DNA of 64,000 bases from [Phialemoniopsis] sp. UDSM-2020 (Eukaryota > Ascomycota > Sordariomycetes > Thyridiales > Thyridiaceae), in the NCBI GenBank assembly GCA_018873225.1, contig JAEILZ010000002.1, forward strand, positions 4,278,001 through 4,342,000, read 5' to 3'. Of the stretch, positions 11,486 through 23,198 are shown in pieces. Below the pieces are notes generated by a model, which did not search any database, was not told the DNA's origin, and worked only from the letters and a program-made list of their open reading frames with translations. Position 1 is the first letter of the stretch. Every line of letters starts with the position of its first letter. The translations under genes and the position numbers were made by a program.

Positions 11486-12170
11486 CTTGACGTCGGGTTG
11501 GTGTTTGCTAGACAGATAACAGTGATGTTGACTAACGCTTTCCGGAGGCTCTGGACAGGGTGCCTTGGGAGTTGGGGTATCTGCTGTGTGCTGTTCTGGC
11601 AAGCAAAAACCCAGTTGGTGGCCCACCAGTGTCCCAGCAGGAACATCTTATCCAACAAAATTGGTGGCGGATCCGGGCTCCGTGCCGATCTCCGGCTATC
11701 GGCAGAAGACCCGGCTGCCACCCACCACCAGTCCAGTGCCGCTATCACTGGACCCTCCCACCAAAATGGACGCGATGGAGCAAAATGAGCAGCTAGTCTG
11801 GGGTAGGAGAAACTTAGTGGGCGTTTTGGGGAGTTTTTGGCCACAAATCAATGGCCGGTGGTCTCATTTGACCCATTAGCAGATACTGAACGTGGCCGGA
11901 TGGGCTCCGACTCCCAATATGACTAGTTCAGTTGATAAGCAGGCCTGGGTCAAGACCCTAGCCCCATACAGGGTCGCTCGCTCTGGGATTCGGGGTAGTG
12001 GCACATTCGCAGCGACGCGCGGAGAAGTCCAGATCACTCCCCTGCTCGCGAGGAGGCTTCGGTTATAAATCTCGCACACCCTCCTGACAGCCTCTAGCGA
12101 TACCGAACCAAGCTTTTACCGTTTCCTTGGTGTACTTGGCAAATATTGAGCCTCATCAACAACCGACATC
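11486..12170. promoter_or_regulatory. Divergent promoter between aminotransferase and MFS importer
   Basis: A 685 bp shared upstream region. Short frames here (for example near 11560-11880) lack any domain and overlap one another. A TATA-like element for the importer lies at 12064-12070. The arrangement would allow joint control of import and transamination. Confidence 0.55.
12064..12070 (+). promoter_or_regulatory. TATA-box candidate for the MFS importer
   Basis: The sequence TATAAAT lies 101 bp before the ATG at 12171, a normal distance for a fungal core promoter. Position and match are the only evidence. Confidence 0.4.
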
Positions 12171-14182
12171 ATGGATTCTGCCGATGCCAAGAAGACCACC
12201 GGCGCCGAGACCGACGGCGTCGCGATGGCAAGCCTGCCGCCTCAGATCCCGGCCTCCGTCCACGATGGCAAGCTGGACCACGTTGCAGAGACTGCGATTG
12301 ACATGGTTCATGCGGCCGAGGAAGAGTTCACTGAGGAGCAGTACGCGAGAGTCCTGCGCAAGGTGGATTGGATTCTTCTGCCACTCATGTGGGTGAGTTG
12401 TCATCAAGATCCCTGGGGGTTTCAACCTGTCAAGCCATTCTAATGCCATGTCTTCTGCTCGTTAGATCTGCTCTGGTGCCCAATATGCAGACAAAGTCTC
12501 TGTGTCTACTCAGGCTACCTTCGGACTGATCGAAGACACGCACTTGGTCGGCCAACAGTTCTCTTGTAAGTGGTGTCCTTCTCAACGTTCCGCCGTCCGT
12601 AATAGAGACTTGCTGACTCGCTCATCAGGGCTCACCTCGATCTTCTACATCGCCTTCCTCGTCGCCGAGGCCCCCGGCAACTACATTCTTCAGCGCGTCA
12701 GTGTCGGCCCAACTATCGCCGTGTGCATGTTCATCTGGGGCATTCTCGTCTTCTGCATTGCTGCTGCGAAGAACTTTGCCGGCCTGGCTGTGCTGCGCTT
12801 CCTGCAGGGCGCGGCTGAATGCACCACCTACCCGGCGCTAATTTACATTACCGTCAGTTCGAACATCTCCATTGAAGTCGACGCAACTAACAGTTCCTCA
12901 GTCTACCTTCTACACAAGCCAAGAGCACGCCCATCGATCTGTCATCTGGGGTACGGCCAACGCTGGCATGGATGTCTTGACTAGCTGTAGGTTGCCTTTT
13001 TCATCGCATGACTTGACATGACAGAGACAAAGCTGACCTATCCGCCCCAAATAGTGATCAACTACGGCATCGGCACCCACGCTAAGCAGCACCCCAACGG
13101 ACTGGCCCCGTGGAAGGGCATCTCGCTGTTCCTCGGCGCCCTGACCGTCGTCCTCTCCGTCGTCACCTACTTCGTCTTCGGCACACCCCGTGAGGTCCGC
13201 TGGCTCACTGCTGAGGAGAAGCGCATCGCGCAGGCCCGTATCGTCAAGAACCAGACCGGTACCGACGTCGAGAAGCAACCCTGGAAGTGGGATCAGGTGG
13301 CCACGACCTTCAAGGACCCCCAGACCTACTTCCTCTTCTTCCTCGTCATCATCAACTCCATCCCCAACGGCGGCACCACCTCCTTTGGCAACCTGGTCTA
13401 CGTCTCGTTCGGCTTCTCCCCTCTTGACACCATCGTCAAGGGCAAGATCCCCCAGCAGTGCTTGTCCATCCTCACGTTCATCTTGGCCGGCTACATCACT
13501 CTTAAGAAGCCCGGCATGCGTTGTAAGTACCTTTGTGCTCCTACCTTTCGATGAGCCTCGTACTGACCATCGATATAGTCTACATCATGATGGCTTCTGT
13601 TGTGCCTGCCTTCGTCGGTATGCTGGCCCTGGCTCTTCTCCCCAAGACCGGCATGCTCTGGACCCGATGGGGCTGCTACTTCATCACCATCGTCGGCAAC
13701 GTTGCCGGTCCCAGTAAGTCATCAGCCACACACGTCTCGTATGCCTTGTAAGACAAAGCGCTAATGCCCGATGCAAAGTGATCTGGACTGTCGTCCCCTC
13801 CAACATTGCAGGACGCACGAAGAAGTCCGTGACCGGAACCGTGCTGTTCATCGCCTACTGCACGGGCAACTGCATCGGCGCCCAGGTCTTCCGGGCCAAG
13901 GACGCGCCGCGGTACATCCCCGCCATCATCGTCTGCTCGTGCATGTACGGCCTTGAGTTTGTCGTCATGTTTTGCTGGCGCACCTACTGTAGGTTCATCC
14001 ATTCAATCACGTATGGGTAGATTTCAACTGACTGTTTCGCAGACATCTTGCAGAACAAGCGGCGCGCGCAGATCGTGGCGGACATGGGTCTCACCCCTGA
14101 AGAGTCGCTCCACCAGGGTGCGCTCAACGCCGAGTCTGACATGACTGACTACGAGAACATTCACTTCCGCTATAGCTACTGA
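12171..14182 (+). CDS. MFS transporter, allantoate permease (Dal5-like) family
   Basis: Eight exons (12171-12392, 12466-12565, 12629-12852, 12902-12986, 13055-13522, 13579-13713, 13779-13988, 14043-14182) give 527 aa. A hydrophilic N-terminus of about 60 residues leads to the first membrane segment, then about 12 segments. The QGAAECTTYPALIYIT segment, with its EGxxE-like loop, is typical of fungal Dal5-type anion:proton symporters that take up ureides, allantoate, dipeptides or related acids. Introns are 49-74 bp. It shares a promoter region with the aminotransferase and converges on the Zn2Cys6 regulator. It is the second carrier of this superfamily within 14 kb and differs clearly in sequence from the first. 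Confidence 0.93.
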
Positions 14183-14519
14183 TGGTGTTCCGGTTCTGGC
14201 GCGTGGAAGTTATTCTCTTGTTTACATAGCTTGTTCATGTACTGGGCGATGCTTGATGCTTTCGTTACAAGAATGATCTGAACCGTTGGGCGGCTGTTCG
14301 ATCGTGCATCAGTCTATGGTCTAAAACAGGTACCTCTGGTTGAAAAAGCGAGTTACAATAGTCAAGAATAATATCACGGCTGCGAATCAATATTCACTGT
14401 GGGTTACAGGTACTGAGATATTGTCCTTTGTCAGGCCAGAATAGAATACAGAGTTATTTCATGTCTATCCTACGTTCCTGTAGGCGAGGCCAAGCAAGGA
14501 TTCAAGTGTACATGTTACA
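14183..14519. other. Convergent 3' gap
   Basis: A 337 bp spacer between two convergent stop codons, expected to hold both 3' UTRs. Nothing else is visible. Confidence 0.5.
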
Positions 14520-17378
14520 CTAGAGCCCGCTCCAGGGCACAAAAGAAGCCGCCGCGGCACCCTGATCATTCACATCAAACCACGGCAACACATCGCCCCA
14601 GAGGATATCCTCCATCTGGAAGCCGCTCTCCCCATCCATCTCCGCAAATACCCGCTTATTCGACGTCGTCGCCCTCTGCTCTGCGGGCGTCACGGTGCCC
14701 TGTCCCGGCGTGATCGACTGATGCTGTTGCTGCTGGAGTCGGCATTCGGCAATTAGATGCTCGATGATGGCCCGGCTGCGACTGGCGCCTGACCAGCGGA
14801 ACTCGAGATTCTGGAGGTATCCGGCACACTTTTCGGCGTCGGCGATGACCTCTGGCTCGAGAGTGGTCGATGACATACGCAGCCTGAAGAGATATTGAGT
14901 CAGTTAGATCGTCACTAGTCATCAAGAGCAGCAGGTTCACTTACAGCGCGACACCGGACAGCGTCAGGAAATGCACACATATGGCAAGGTAATGCGATGG
15001 CGGGACGAGGTCGCGGACGAGCTCTGCGGCGTTGATGCAGCTCTTCGCCGCGCTCATGCACTGCGCCGTGGCGTCGGCCATCTCTGCGCCGCTGCTCGCG
15101 TTACTGGAGCCGAACCGCTTCAGGTAGTACACAAGATCTCTACAAGTTTCTGCTATCAGATGATGCCCCAAAACTAGATCCTAGAGATGGGATTGATGCT
15201 TACCGGTAAAGATTCAGAAGCGAACCGGCGTGCACGATGAATATGATGACGCACATGACGAGGCCAGAGTCTCCTGCAGCAGCCGCGTCGGGTTCGTTGG
15301 CGGAGAAGCGGACGGTGTCTGGGAGGGTCTCGAGCCACCCCCGGAGCGACTGGTCCAGCGCTGATACGCGCGCGAGGTACCTCCTCGTCTTCTCTGCGGA
15401 ATGTGATGAGGGCCGGCGCAGGCGGAGCGGCGAGCCCAGCTGCTGTATCCTGCCAGAGAGCTGGCAGAGGCGCGCAAAGGCAAGAAAGCCGGTCAGCGGG
15501 CGGGGCGTGCCCGTGGGGACAAAAGCTGAGCGGCCTGTGGAGCAGTGACGCTCCAGATCCTCGTCGCTGAGATCCAGGGGCAGTTCGCACGAGCAGTCTC
15601 TCTCCTGAACAGCCATCGGCCGGCCTAGACAGATGGATACAACCCTACGATACAGTGTGAGACAAGCCCAGCAAAGGATACCTGGGATGGCAGAACTTAC
15701 CGTTCCATACAGAAGATACTCCACCATGTGCGGCGCGCAATCTGCTGCCGCAATCTCTCGGAGGCGTCTGACGCGCGTTTCGCACCAGCTGCCTTCATCT
15801 GGAGGCGCATTACAATTAGTACTTGTGACCAATCCACGACTAGTTGGAACCGCGGCTTACATATCGGTTGCTGAGATGCAGACCGATGTCCATAGCAGAA
15901 CGAACGGCCTGTCCGGCCAAACTCCAGCTGCGCGTCAGTGTGTTCCAGCTCGCAGCACACATTGATAGCAGAGCAAGGCACTGCACATTCTCCCACGAGG
16001 CCTGCCCTGGTGAGGCATAGTGCAGCAGCAACGCCTTCTCGTAATATTCGATCCCTGGGAAACCCCGTTCCGAGGTCGACGGCAACAGACCTGAAGCGCA
16101 CGCACAGACGGCGAAGAAGACCATTAGGAACTCCTTGTCTTGGCCTGTCGAGGGCGTGTTGCCTCCCCGGATCATCCTCGAATACTTCTCCATGAAGTGC
16201 GGCTTGAAGATGACGGGGAAGGTGTAGTGCATCTTGTCGAAGTACAGGCCGATGAGGATATCGGATACGTATTGCGGTGGCCTCGACAGCTGCTCTGGCT
16301 TGGGTAGGTAGGGCAGTTCCGGCCAGACACGACCGCGGATGAATAGAGGCAGCTCGACGTCGGTGTTGTGAGACGTCTCCCCGGCTTCGTTGGCGACTCC
16401 TGAAGCGGGCGTTTGCGTCTGCGTGAGTGGCGAGAGTGTTTTCGCCGCGTCGATGAGCATCTTGTTGGTCGCTCCGCCGACGAAACTTGGACAACGTGTG
16501 AGATTGACAGTGGCACTGATGAAGGATAAGAGAAGGACTTACCGAAGTCGACCATACGAGTCCGTCACGAGAGCACCCGCCTGATCATGGGCGTCTTCCT
16601 CTCCTTCCTCCTCGCCCTCTTCGTCGTCGTACTCCTCCGCCTGTTCCCCTTGCGCTCCATCGTCCTCCAAGCCGCTGTAGTCCGAGGCGTCATCGTCAAA
16701 TGCCCGGATGACAGCTGGATCTCGAAACGCAACCTGGCCCGTTGCGGGAGTGTCCAAGTGGACGCGTTGACCATTTTGAAGCTGCCCTTGGGACAAGCCT
16801 GCCGGGAAGGACCGAAGAACGTTGGCGGCTTGTATCAGATCATCGCTCAACCTGCCATCAGGATGTGATGACGCCGAGGCACGACTCAGAACATCAGTGG
16901 CTTGGGAGAGTGTCTTTGCGAGTCCTTCAAGCCGCTGACAGACAAGGTCCATATGCTGGCACCGCGCCTCAAGCGATGATGCATAGCTAGAGAAGAGTAT
17001 GCCTTGGTTAGCAAGACTAGTCCTCACCACTTCGTACCACGGGAAGAGTTGAGGCAAGGCCTGGTCAACATATCTTCACGAGCATGGGGCAGGAACTGAC
17101 TATCGGCTGACGGAGGCATGGTCCTTGGCCTCGGGGAAGACGCAGCTATGGCCACGAGAACTACAATTATGGCATGGGTTCTTGCCATCGCACTTGACCT
17201 AGAGCAAGAACGAGGATCGTATCAGTAATTGGAAGCTTGAAAAGCAGCAGGTCGTGGCATGGCATACCTTCTTGCGACGACAACTCTGGCATGCCTGCCA
17301 TACACGTCCGGGAGTGCTACCAGACGGTGACAGTGGGTCTGGCAAGACGCCTGAATCTTGAGCCGCATGCGTAGCCAT
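14520..17378 (-). CDS. Zn2Cys6 transcription factor with fungal-specific regulatory domain
   Basis: Eight exons (17378-17268, 17198-17101, 16986-16543, 16485-15861, 15798-15701, 15644-15204, 15139-14945, 14883-14520) give 791 aa. The zinc cluster Cys30, 33, 40, 46, 49 and 56 fits CX2CX6CX5CX2CX6C and is split by intron 1. A coiled linker (SSLEARCQHMDLVCQRLEG) and a very acidic stretch at about 167-206 follow. The middle-homology region begins at DSYGRLRFVGGATN and includes the classic RRTWWSIFCMER. Intron 2 (16987-17100, 114 bp) is chosen for its GTCAGT donor, GCTAAC branch point and CTCTAG acceptor; other joins are possible but poorer. It is the only regulator in the 0.4-17 kb block and so the best candidate for its pathway-specific activator. 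Confidence 0.9.
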
Positions 17379-19671
17379 GGGGGCCAGTGCGATGTGGGCG
17401 TTTGTGGAAACGAGGCGGCCGCTCGCTTCGTCGCAGACAAAGTTGAGGGATGCGATTCAGATCCGCCCGCTCTGGACGCAAACAGAGCTCCTCTAGGTGC
17501 CCTCTTGTCTTTGATCCGAAACGATATCGATGACAAGGGACTGTTGCATTCACATCGAATGGGATCCGGATGCGCTGGACGTCGGTATCTTGGCCCCAGG
17601 TTAATCAGCAGCCCAGCGGAAGGCGAACTCTCAATGTGCATTACGCGACAGAAAAACCACCACATTGAATTGGCCTGTGCTGAGCACCGTCTCGACGAAC
17701 CGGTACTCTCTAGGCTCTAGAATGGAGTCTAGCCGACTGATCCGGCCACTCACCTTGCCTGTATTCTACATTCCTGGAGGCCAAATGTGGACTCAAACCC
17801 TCGCAGAATCGCCCTAGGACATAGCGCTAGGCCGTGACGAGCTAGAAGAGCCGGGTTAGAAGCCGACACCCTGGGTACGGACGGTGAGGCGACTGACTCT
17901 TGCCGCTGATTCAAAACTGCCCTGATATGCTAGCTCGTGTGCCCCGTAGATAAGATGATAATGGCCTGACGATATCTCAACTTCATTACGAGGCGAGCTT
18001 ACGCTTCTTCCGTGCATGCTGTTTACGGCACAGGATCTGACAAAGAAGACAAGATTGAGAAGGCTTCAGCATTGTGAATCACAAACAACAATCAAGAAAC
18101 GACCATCGACCGGTACCGGCCGTCAGTGGGTCGAAGACCGTGAAATCCGAAATTTGATTCAGCCAAGCCGGTCGACAGCCGCACCCCAATTTTGAAGCTT
18201 CAACCAAAGCCCTGCATGAGGTCACCACACTACCACCCACGTTTGCATTCTGGGGAACATCCATGGCCAAGGATGATTAGGGTAACTAAGTGACGGTGGT
18301 AGTTGTAGGGTCCGACAAACTACCCCAGTTCTCCGTGGTCATCTCGTGGCGGCTATGGACGCGATGGGGCCAGCATTGCGTCGGTGCTCACTTGCAGTGT
18401 GTCCATAGCTCGATATAGGATTGCACGAGGCCATGGCAGTCTCCGTGTGCATCTCTTATCATGACAAAAGAGTAATTGGAGGTATGTCGTTCTGTCAGAT
18501 GTGGTTGGTCCGGATCCGCGGTGTTGGGTTGAGGCGGCTATGGCACGCCCGGCATCGGATATAGCACCCCCATACACCGTGACGGAAAGGTCTCTGCTAG
18601 AAATGACAGACCACGGCGGTTCAACAGGTGTTAGTTATCTTTCCGTTATCTCCTTTCAGTCACTCGAGCAAGAGCTTTTAGATAACCATCGATGGGACTG
18701 AGGCAAGGGACTTCTAAGAATTGAAGTCGTGTCAAGATTGCCGTGCGGCTAATTGCGCTTAACCACTACACGAACAGCAGTGCAAATTAGACACACATAT
18801 CCATATGGGAGTCTTCTCTAATCTACAGGAGTACGATTCTAGACCGTGTCCACATACAGAGAGCTTCCCTCGTAAGGCCGAGTGGGTTTGCCCACCACAG
18901 CTCTGGCTGGACTTAGTAATCTTCTAGAACACATTGGCCCAATAGCTAATCCGGTGGATATGGGATGAGCCTCACAGAGCGACGACTTACATCTTGAATA
19001 GCCAATCACAGCCTGATCTCTTGCGCACTCAATGTTGTTCTCTCCGGTTCAAGCCAGTCAGTGTTTGCGAGGAAAAGCCCGATGCAAAGCATCCTTTCGC
19101 GTACTACACAGCTTCCAATCATGTGGGATGAATAAGTACCCAAAGGAGGAATCTGTCACTACCCATCCAGATACTCGCACGATTTCCACCTCCTCATTGC
19201 CATCTCGTTGGGATACCCGTTTCCTTGATCAACAAATGCGGGGAACCATGGTCGGCTCTGGACTCGCTCTGGGGTTTTGGCGTCGGAACAGGTCCGGAAA
19301 GCTCCTGAATTCCGCCACTATCGCCGCTAACGCTCCCAGACTAAACTCTACAGAGAGCATTCGTACCCTTCGAGCCACTGCATGGCACAACACCCCGCCC
19401 AGGTCCCGCTTCGACCTTCATTGCGAGGGCCCTGGTATCCGCTGCGAGATAGTGGTAGCGCCCCTGACAGGCGATAAGCTGTCTCCGCGAATCTGGTGAT
19501 TCATAAGATTCTGACCCCAAGAGTCTCCCGACATCACCTCTCATTCTCAGAATTAAAGAATGCCATAACAACTTAACCCAAGCCTTCAGAAAGATCATAC
19601 ATCATCTCAATTCTTCATTCTCAGCACTGGCAGTGCTTGATCAAATAGGATTACAATTGTGAACAGTCACA
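17379..19671. other. Gene-poor interval, 2.3 kb
   Basis: No gene model could be supported. Frames such as the 155-codon one at 19032-19499 have no fungal domain, no plausible splice partners and a low-complexity look. It contains the promoters of the regulator (left) and of the hydrolase-like gene (right). No terminal repeats or transposase motifs were recognised. Confidence 0.45.
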
Positions 19672-21115
19672 ATGTTTGCAGACATCACCAAGCCGCCCAA
19701 GCCGCTGCCCACGGCCGCCTTACAGACCGTGCGGTCAGGCATCTCCGTGCTGCCACCTCTGACGCGCCGGGGCCATGGACCTGGTCTGATCGTGCTCTCC
19801 GGTGACTCGGAGTCCCCCGTGCACATTGCCGAGGGCGTGCCATCAGTGTTGATGAAGTGGTCCGAGGAAGGTTTTGCCGTCGTCGAGATCCAGAGCCAGG
19901 CACTCAGCTCAGGCGACGCTCTGGCCGAGGCCGTCGAGGCTCTGCAAAAGTGCGAACAATGTCAGCCTAAAGAGAAGGTCGGCCTAGTCGGTATGTGCCT
20001 GACATGTTCCATGCGTGCATTCGCGTTATCTTGGCTCACGCTTCTGAATAGCATACGATGCGGCCGTATGGAACAAGCTCGCGTCCGGGGTGGGGGCTCA
20101 CAAGGAGATCGTCGCCGCGGTGGTTTATGGCGCCGCCCCTGAGCAGGCACAGCTCGCCTCTGCATCCGTCCCAGTCCTGCTACACCTCGGTGGTGCGTCA
20201 GCGGCCGGACCGCCGGAGCGGGGTGAGGGCGTGACAAAGTACTCATACACCAAGCCGGCCGGGTTTGCTCTGCCTTTCCAGAAGGACTTCCACTACTCCA
20301 CAGAGGCTGTGTCGCATACGCGCAGTCTCTCATTCCTCAAGCCCTTGGTCGGTGGCCCATACTTTGACCTCGAGACCATCTGGGACGAGCACACGTACTA
20401 CGAGTTCGCCGACAGGTCTGTGGAGCACACTATGAGCACCATGGTGCAAGAACCCTATGTGAACCACGTGCCCACTGTAAGCATCGACCGTTGAGCTTTG
20501 AACCCGTTAAACTTCTCTCACTAACGATGATTATCGCTCAGATGACGGGTGGTATCGGACGAGAAAAGCTCACCGAGTTCTACCGCGGGCACTTCATCTT
20601 CAACAACTCGGCCGATACCGAGCTGGAGCTTATCAGCCGGACCGTTGGTATCGACCGGGTGATTGACGAATTCATTTTCATGTTCACCCATGATCTCGAG
20701 GTTGACTGGATGTACGTCTTCCCTTCACAAAGACACAGACTGGTTCGCCCTCCTTTACTGACACATTGATCATAGGTTGCCGGGCATTCCGCCGACGGGC
20801 CTGAGGGTCGAAGTACCTTTCACTGCTGTCGTCAACATTCGTGGAGACCGCCTGTATCACGAACACATCGCCTGGGATCAGGCCTCTGTCCTCCGGCAAT
20901 TGGGTCTGCTGCCCGAGTATCTGCCTTATCCCTACCCGGTGAAGGATGCCGCTGGAAAGACCAGCACCAAGAAGTTTGACTACCAATTACCTGTGGCAGG
21001 TATCCAGATCTCCGACAAGCTGAGGGAGAGGAATTCATGCCCGTCCAACGAGATGTTCGCCTACAAGATGAGGGAGCGTCCAGCCGACCAGGGTCATCAG
21101 AATGGTGGTGCATAG
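19672..21115 (+). CDS. Dienelactone hydrolase-like protein with C-terminal SnoaL-like (NTF2 fold) domain
   Basis: Four exons (19672-19990, 20052-20476, 20542-20711, 20776-21115) give 417 aa. The first 250 or so residues resemble the fungal dienelactone-hydrolase family (GLIVLSGDSES, VPVLLHLGGAS and the HYSTEAVSHTRSLSFLKPL region). I do not see the expected nucleophile elbow: the strand after intron 1 reads GLVAYDAAVWN, with no Cys or Ser in a G-x-C/S-x-G setting. The C-terminal part (GREKLTEFYRGHF through the RGDRLYHEHIAWDQAS segment) looks like a SnoaL/NTF2-like domain, which usually binds small hydrophobic ligands. Function is uncertain: a degenerate hydrolase or an isomerase/cyclase-like protein. 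Cytosolic; no signal peptide. Confidence 0.85.
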
Positions 21116-22158
21116 TGGTGGCCCGAGGCGTGTTTCCAAGTTGTCCAACGATCAAGTGTTTCCTCAACAGCAAGCCGATAGTTGAATGAATAGACCACTC
21201 TCTACATGTACAAACAATCTTGCAGCCAACTTGGAGCTAGACTGTGAGCAACGGGTCTCCGGCACCCGAAGGCTACTGAACAAGATCAGTGCACAGCGGA
21301 CAAAATTCTTCTACAGCAGACAGCCTTCATGGACTTCGACTTGTTGAGCTCCAAGATCATCATGTGTGGCTTAAGGCTGAACAGCATGTATAAGTTCCAA
21401 TCTATGGACGCATTCTCAGATCTATCCGGTTTCTCCGGCAGAAGTGGATAGCAGATAAGGTATTTAAGCTTATGCATCTCGGGAAGAAAGAGATTGGCTA
21501 ATTGAGTACAAAGTGGCAACGGGCAGCTCGAATATCAGGCAATTTGACATGGTACTTGATATCGTGCGATGTTAGGGTAGCATGTCCAGCGACTCGATCG
21601 GGCACATTTGCTTCATGCAGATGAGACAGCAGTCGTAGCTCGGAATCGAGCTCCAACTTACTGCGGCGATACGTCGTACTAGAGAGGCAAACGAAGTAAG
21701 ACAACGGAGATTGCTAGACGCGATCATACGCTGCAAGGGTCAATTTGCCATTGCTGATGCCCCGCTGATCCCTCGCCCTGCTCGCACTCAGCCCTTGCAG
21801 CGAGGCGCTGATCCCGACGGCCTAATGCAACGTTAACATGCATAAGCTGCTATGCTGTTTCACGCATGAATGCAAGCACCTACCACCTCACGGCCATTGA
21901 GCTTCGGGAATGGCCCAGCAATGGCAGGTAATCTAGGATGCTTACCCTACCCCAGCTTTGTGCTACCCCTCACGGCAAGCTCGGGGATGGAGGTCTGGAG
22001 TTGCGAGGATGGGGTGGATTGGGGGCCGGTCATTTGATGATAAGACGCCGCAAGGACACGAAACTTTCATCTCGAAATTTCTTTGGCACCTCTGAAAAGC
22101 ACGAGAGTCGTCGGCCTCTATTCTCCCCCGGTTCTTAGCTACCCGTCAAGAGCGCACG
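21116..22158. other. Intergenic region
   Basis: About 1 kb between same-strand genes. It holds the 3' UTR of the hydrolase-like gene and the promoter of the secreted CBM9-like gene. Frames here are short and unrecognised. Confidence 0.5.
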
Positions 22159-22851
22159 ATGCTTTCCAAAGCAGTCCTCGTCCCGGCGATCGCAGCCCTC
22201 GCAGCTGCTCCCGCCCTCGTCGTCGGGGCCGGCCTCCCATCCGTCGAAGTCCCAGCCTGCCCCAGCAAGGCCACCATCTCCTACGACCAGGCCATGCCCG
22301 AGCCCGCCGACTTCCCGCTGACAAAGGTCGACCTCTGCTACAGCGACCAGTTCATCCACATCACGTTCAAGGCCTACAACGAGACCAACTTCTTCTTCAA
22401 CGCCAGCCAGACCACCGACGGGGACATCTGGGCCTACGAGGTCATGGAGGCCTTCATCTACAAGGGCACCGACGACCCGCGCACCTACTTCGAGTACGAG
22501 GTCAACCCCAACAACGTCACCTTCCAGGCCTTCATCTACAACCCGTCCAAGGTGCGCGCCAAGGGCGCCGGGTACGACGGCGCTTTCTTCCGCCAGCCCA
22601 TACAGGACGGGCTGACGGCCGAGACCAAGCTCGACAGGGACTGTAACACGTGGGTGTCCGAGGCGCGCATCCCGCTGGGCCTGTTCAACGTGGACGACGG
22701 GGCGGCCAAGGGCACGGATTGGAGGATGAACTTTTTCAGGATTGTCACGTCGCCCGAGCTCTTCCCGGACCAGATTCTGGGCGCTTGGAGTCCCACGCCC
22801 GAGCCAAACTTCCACATGAGTCCCTTCTTCGGCCATGTCAAATTTGTGTAG
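22159..22851 (+). CDS. Secreted CBM9-like carbohydrate-binding domain protein
   Basis: A single exon of 230 aa. A signal peptide of about 23 residues (MLSKAVLVPAIAALAAAPAL...) is followed by one beta-sandwich-type domain. The order DGDIWAYEVMEAFIY, then YFEYEVNPNN, then a C-terminal WRMNFFRI segment matches the CBM9-like fold, where an acidic residue sits just before a beta strand in the E-x-x-E-x-F pattern. Four potential N-glycosylation sites (NET, NAS, NVT and similar) fit secretion. It has no catalytic domain of its own. A role in binding sugars outside the cell is likely but unproven, and the ligand is unknown. The region is GC-rich with strong C/G third positions. Confidence 0.85.
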   Translation: MLSKAVLVPAIAALAAAPALVVGAGLPSVEVPACPSKATISYDQAMPEPADFPLTKVDLCYSDQFIHITFKAYNETNFFFNASQTTDGDIWAYEVMEAFIYKGTDDPRTYFEYEVNPNNVTFQAFIYNPSKVRAKGAGYDGAFFRQPIQDGLTAETKLDRDCNTWVSEARIPLGLFNVDDGAAKGTDWRMNFFRIVTSPELFPDQILGAWSPTPEPNFHMSPFFGHVKFV

Positions 22852-23198
22852 TGGGCAAGTGAGACGAAGCGCAACGCTTGGTAGCCAAGAAGGACCACCT
22901 TAGTCCGAAGCACGTAGTAATTAATACATATTGATCCAATAGGAGCAGATCCGAATTGACTCGGATATCTAAGATGGCTAGTCTACCTTGTGGCGTAATT
23001 TCAGTCCTGGTAGGTGACCTTCGGTGCTGGGTAGAACGGGTATTGCGGGGAAGAGGGCGTGCGATGGGTGCGGAGAAGTTCACCAACCAAGGAAATACTT
23101 GACATTACACATCAAGAACATGAAAACATCTCTCCTCATTCTTCCATGTCAAGACTGAGGTCACGTACCTGTGGTAAAGTAAAATTCATCAGACAATC
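22852..23198. other. Intergenic spacer
   Basis: A 347 bp gap holding a 3' UTR and the promoter of the aldoxime dehydratase. Nothing else is seen. Confidence 0.5.

Noticed and set aside
17061..17111. 51 bp alternative intron 2 in the Zn2Cys6 regulator
   Set aside because: It keeps the frame but its branch point would sit only a few bases from the acceptor; the 114 bp intron has far better signals.
19032..19499. 155-codon frame on the + strand upstream of the hydrolase-like gene
   Set aside because: No domain, no signal peptide, no splice partners and no codon pattern like the neighbours.
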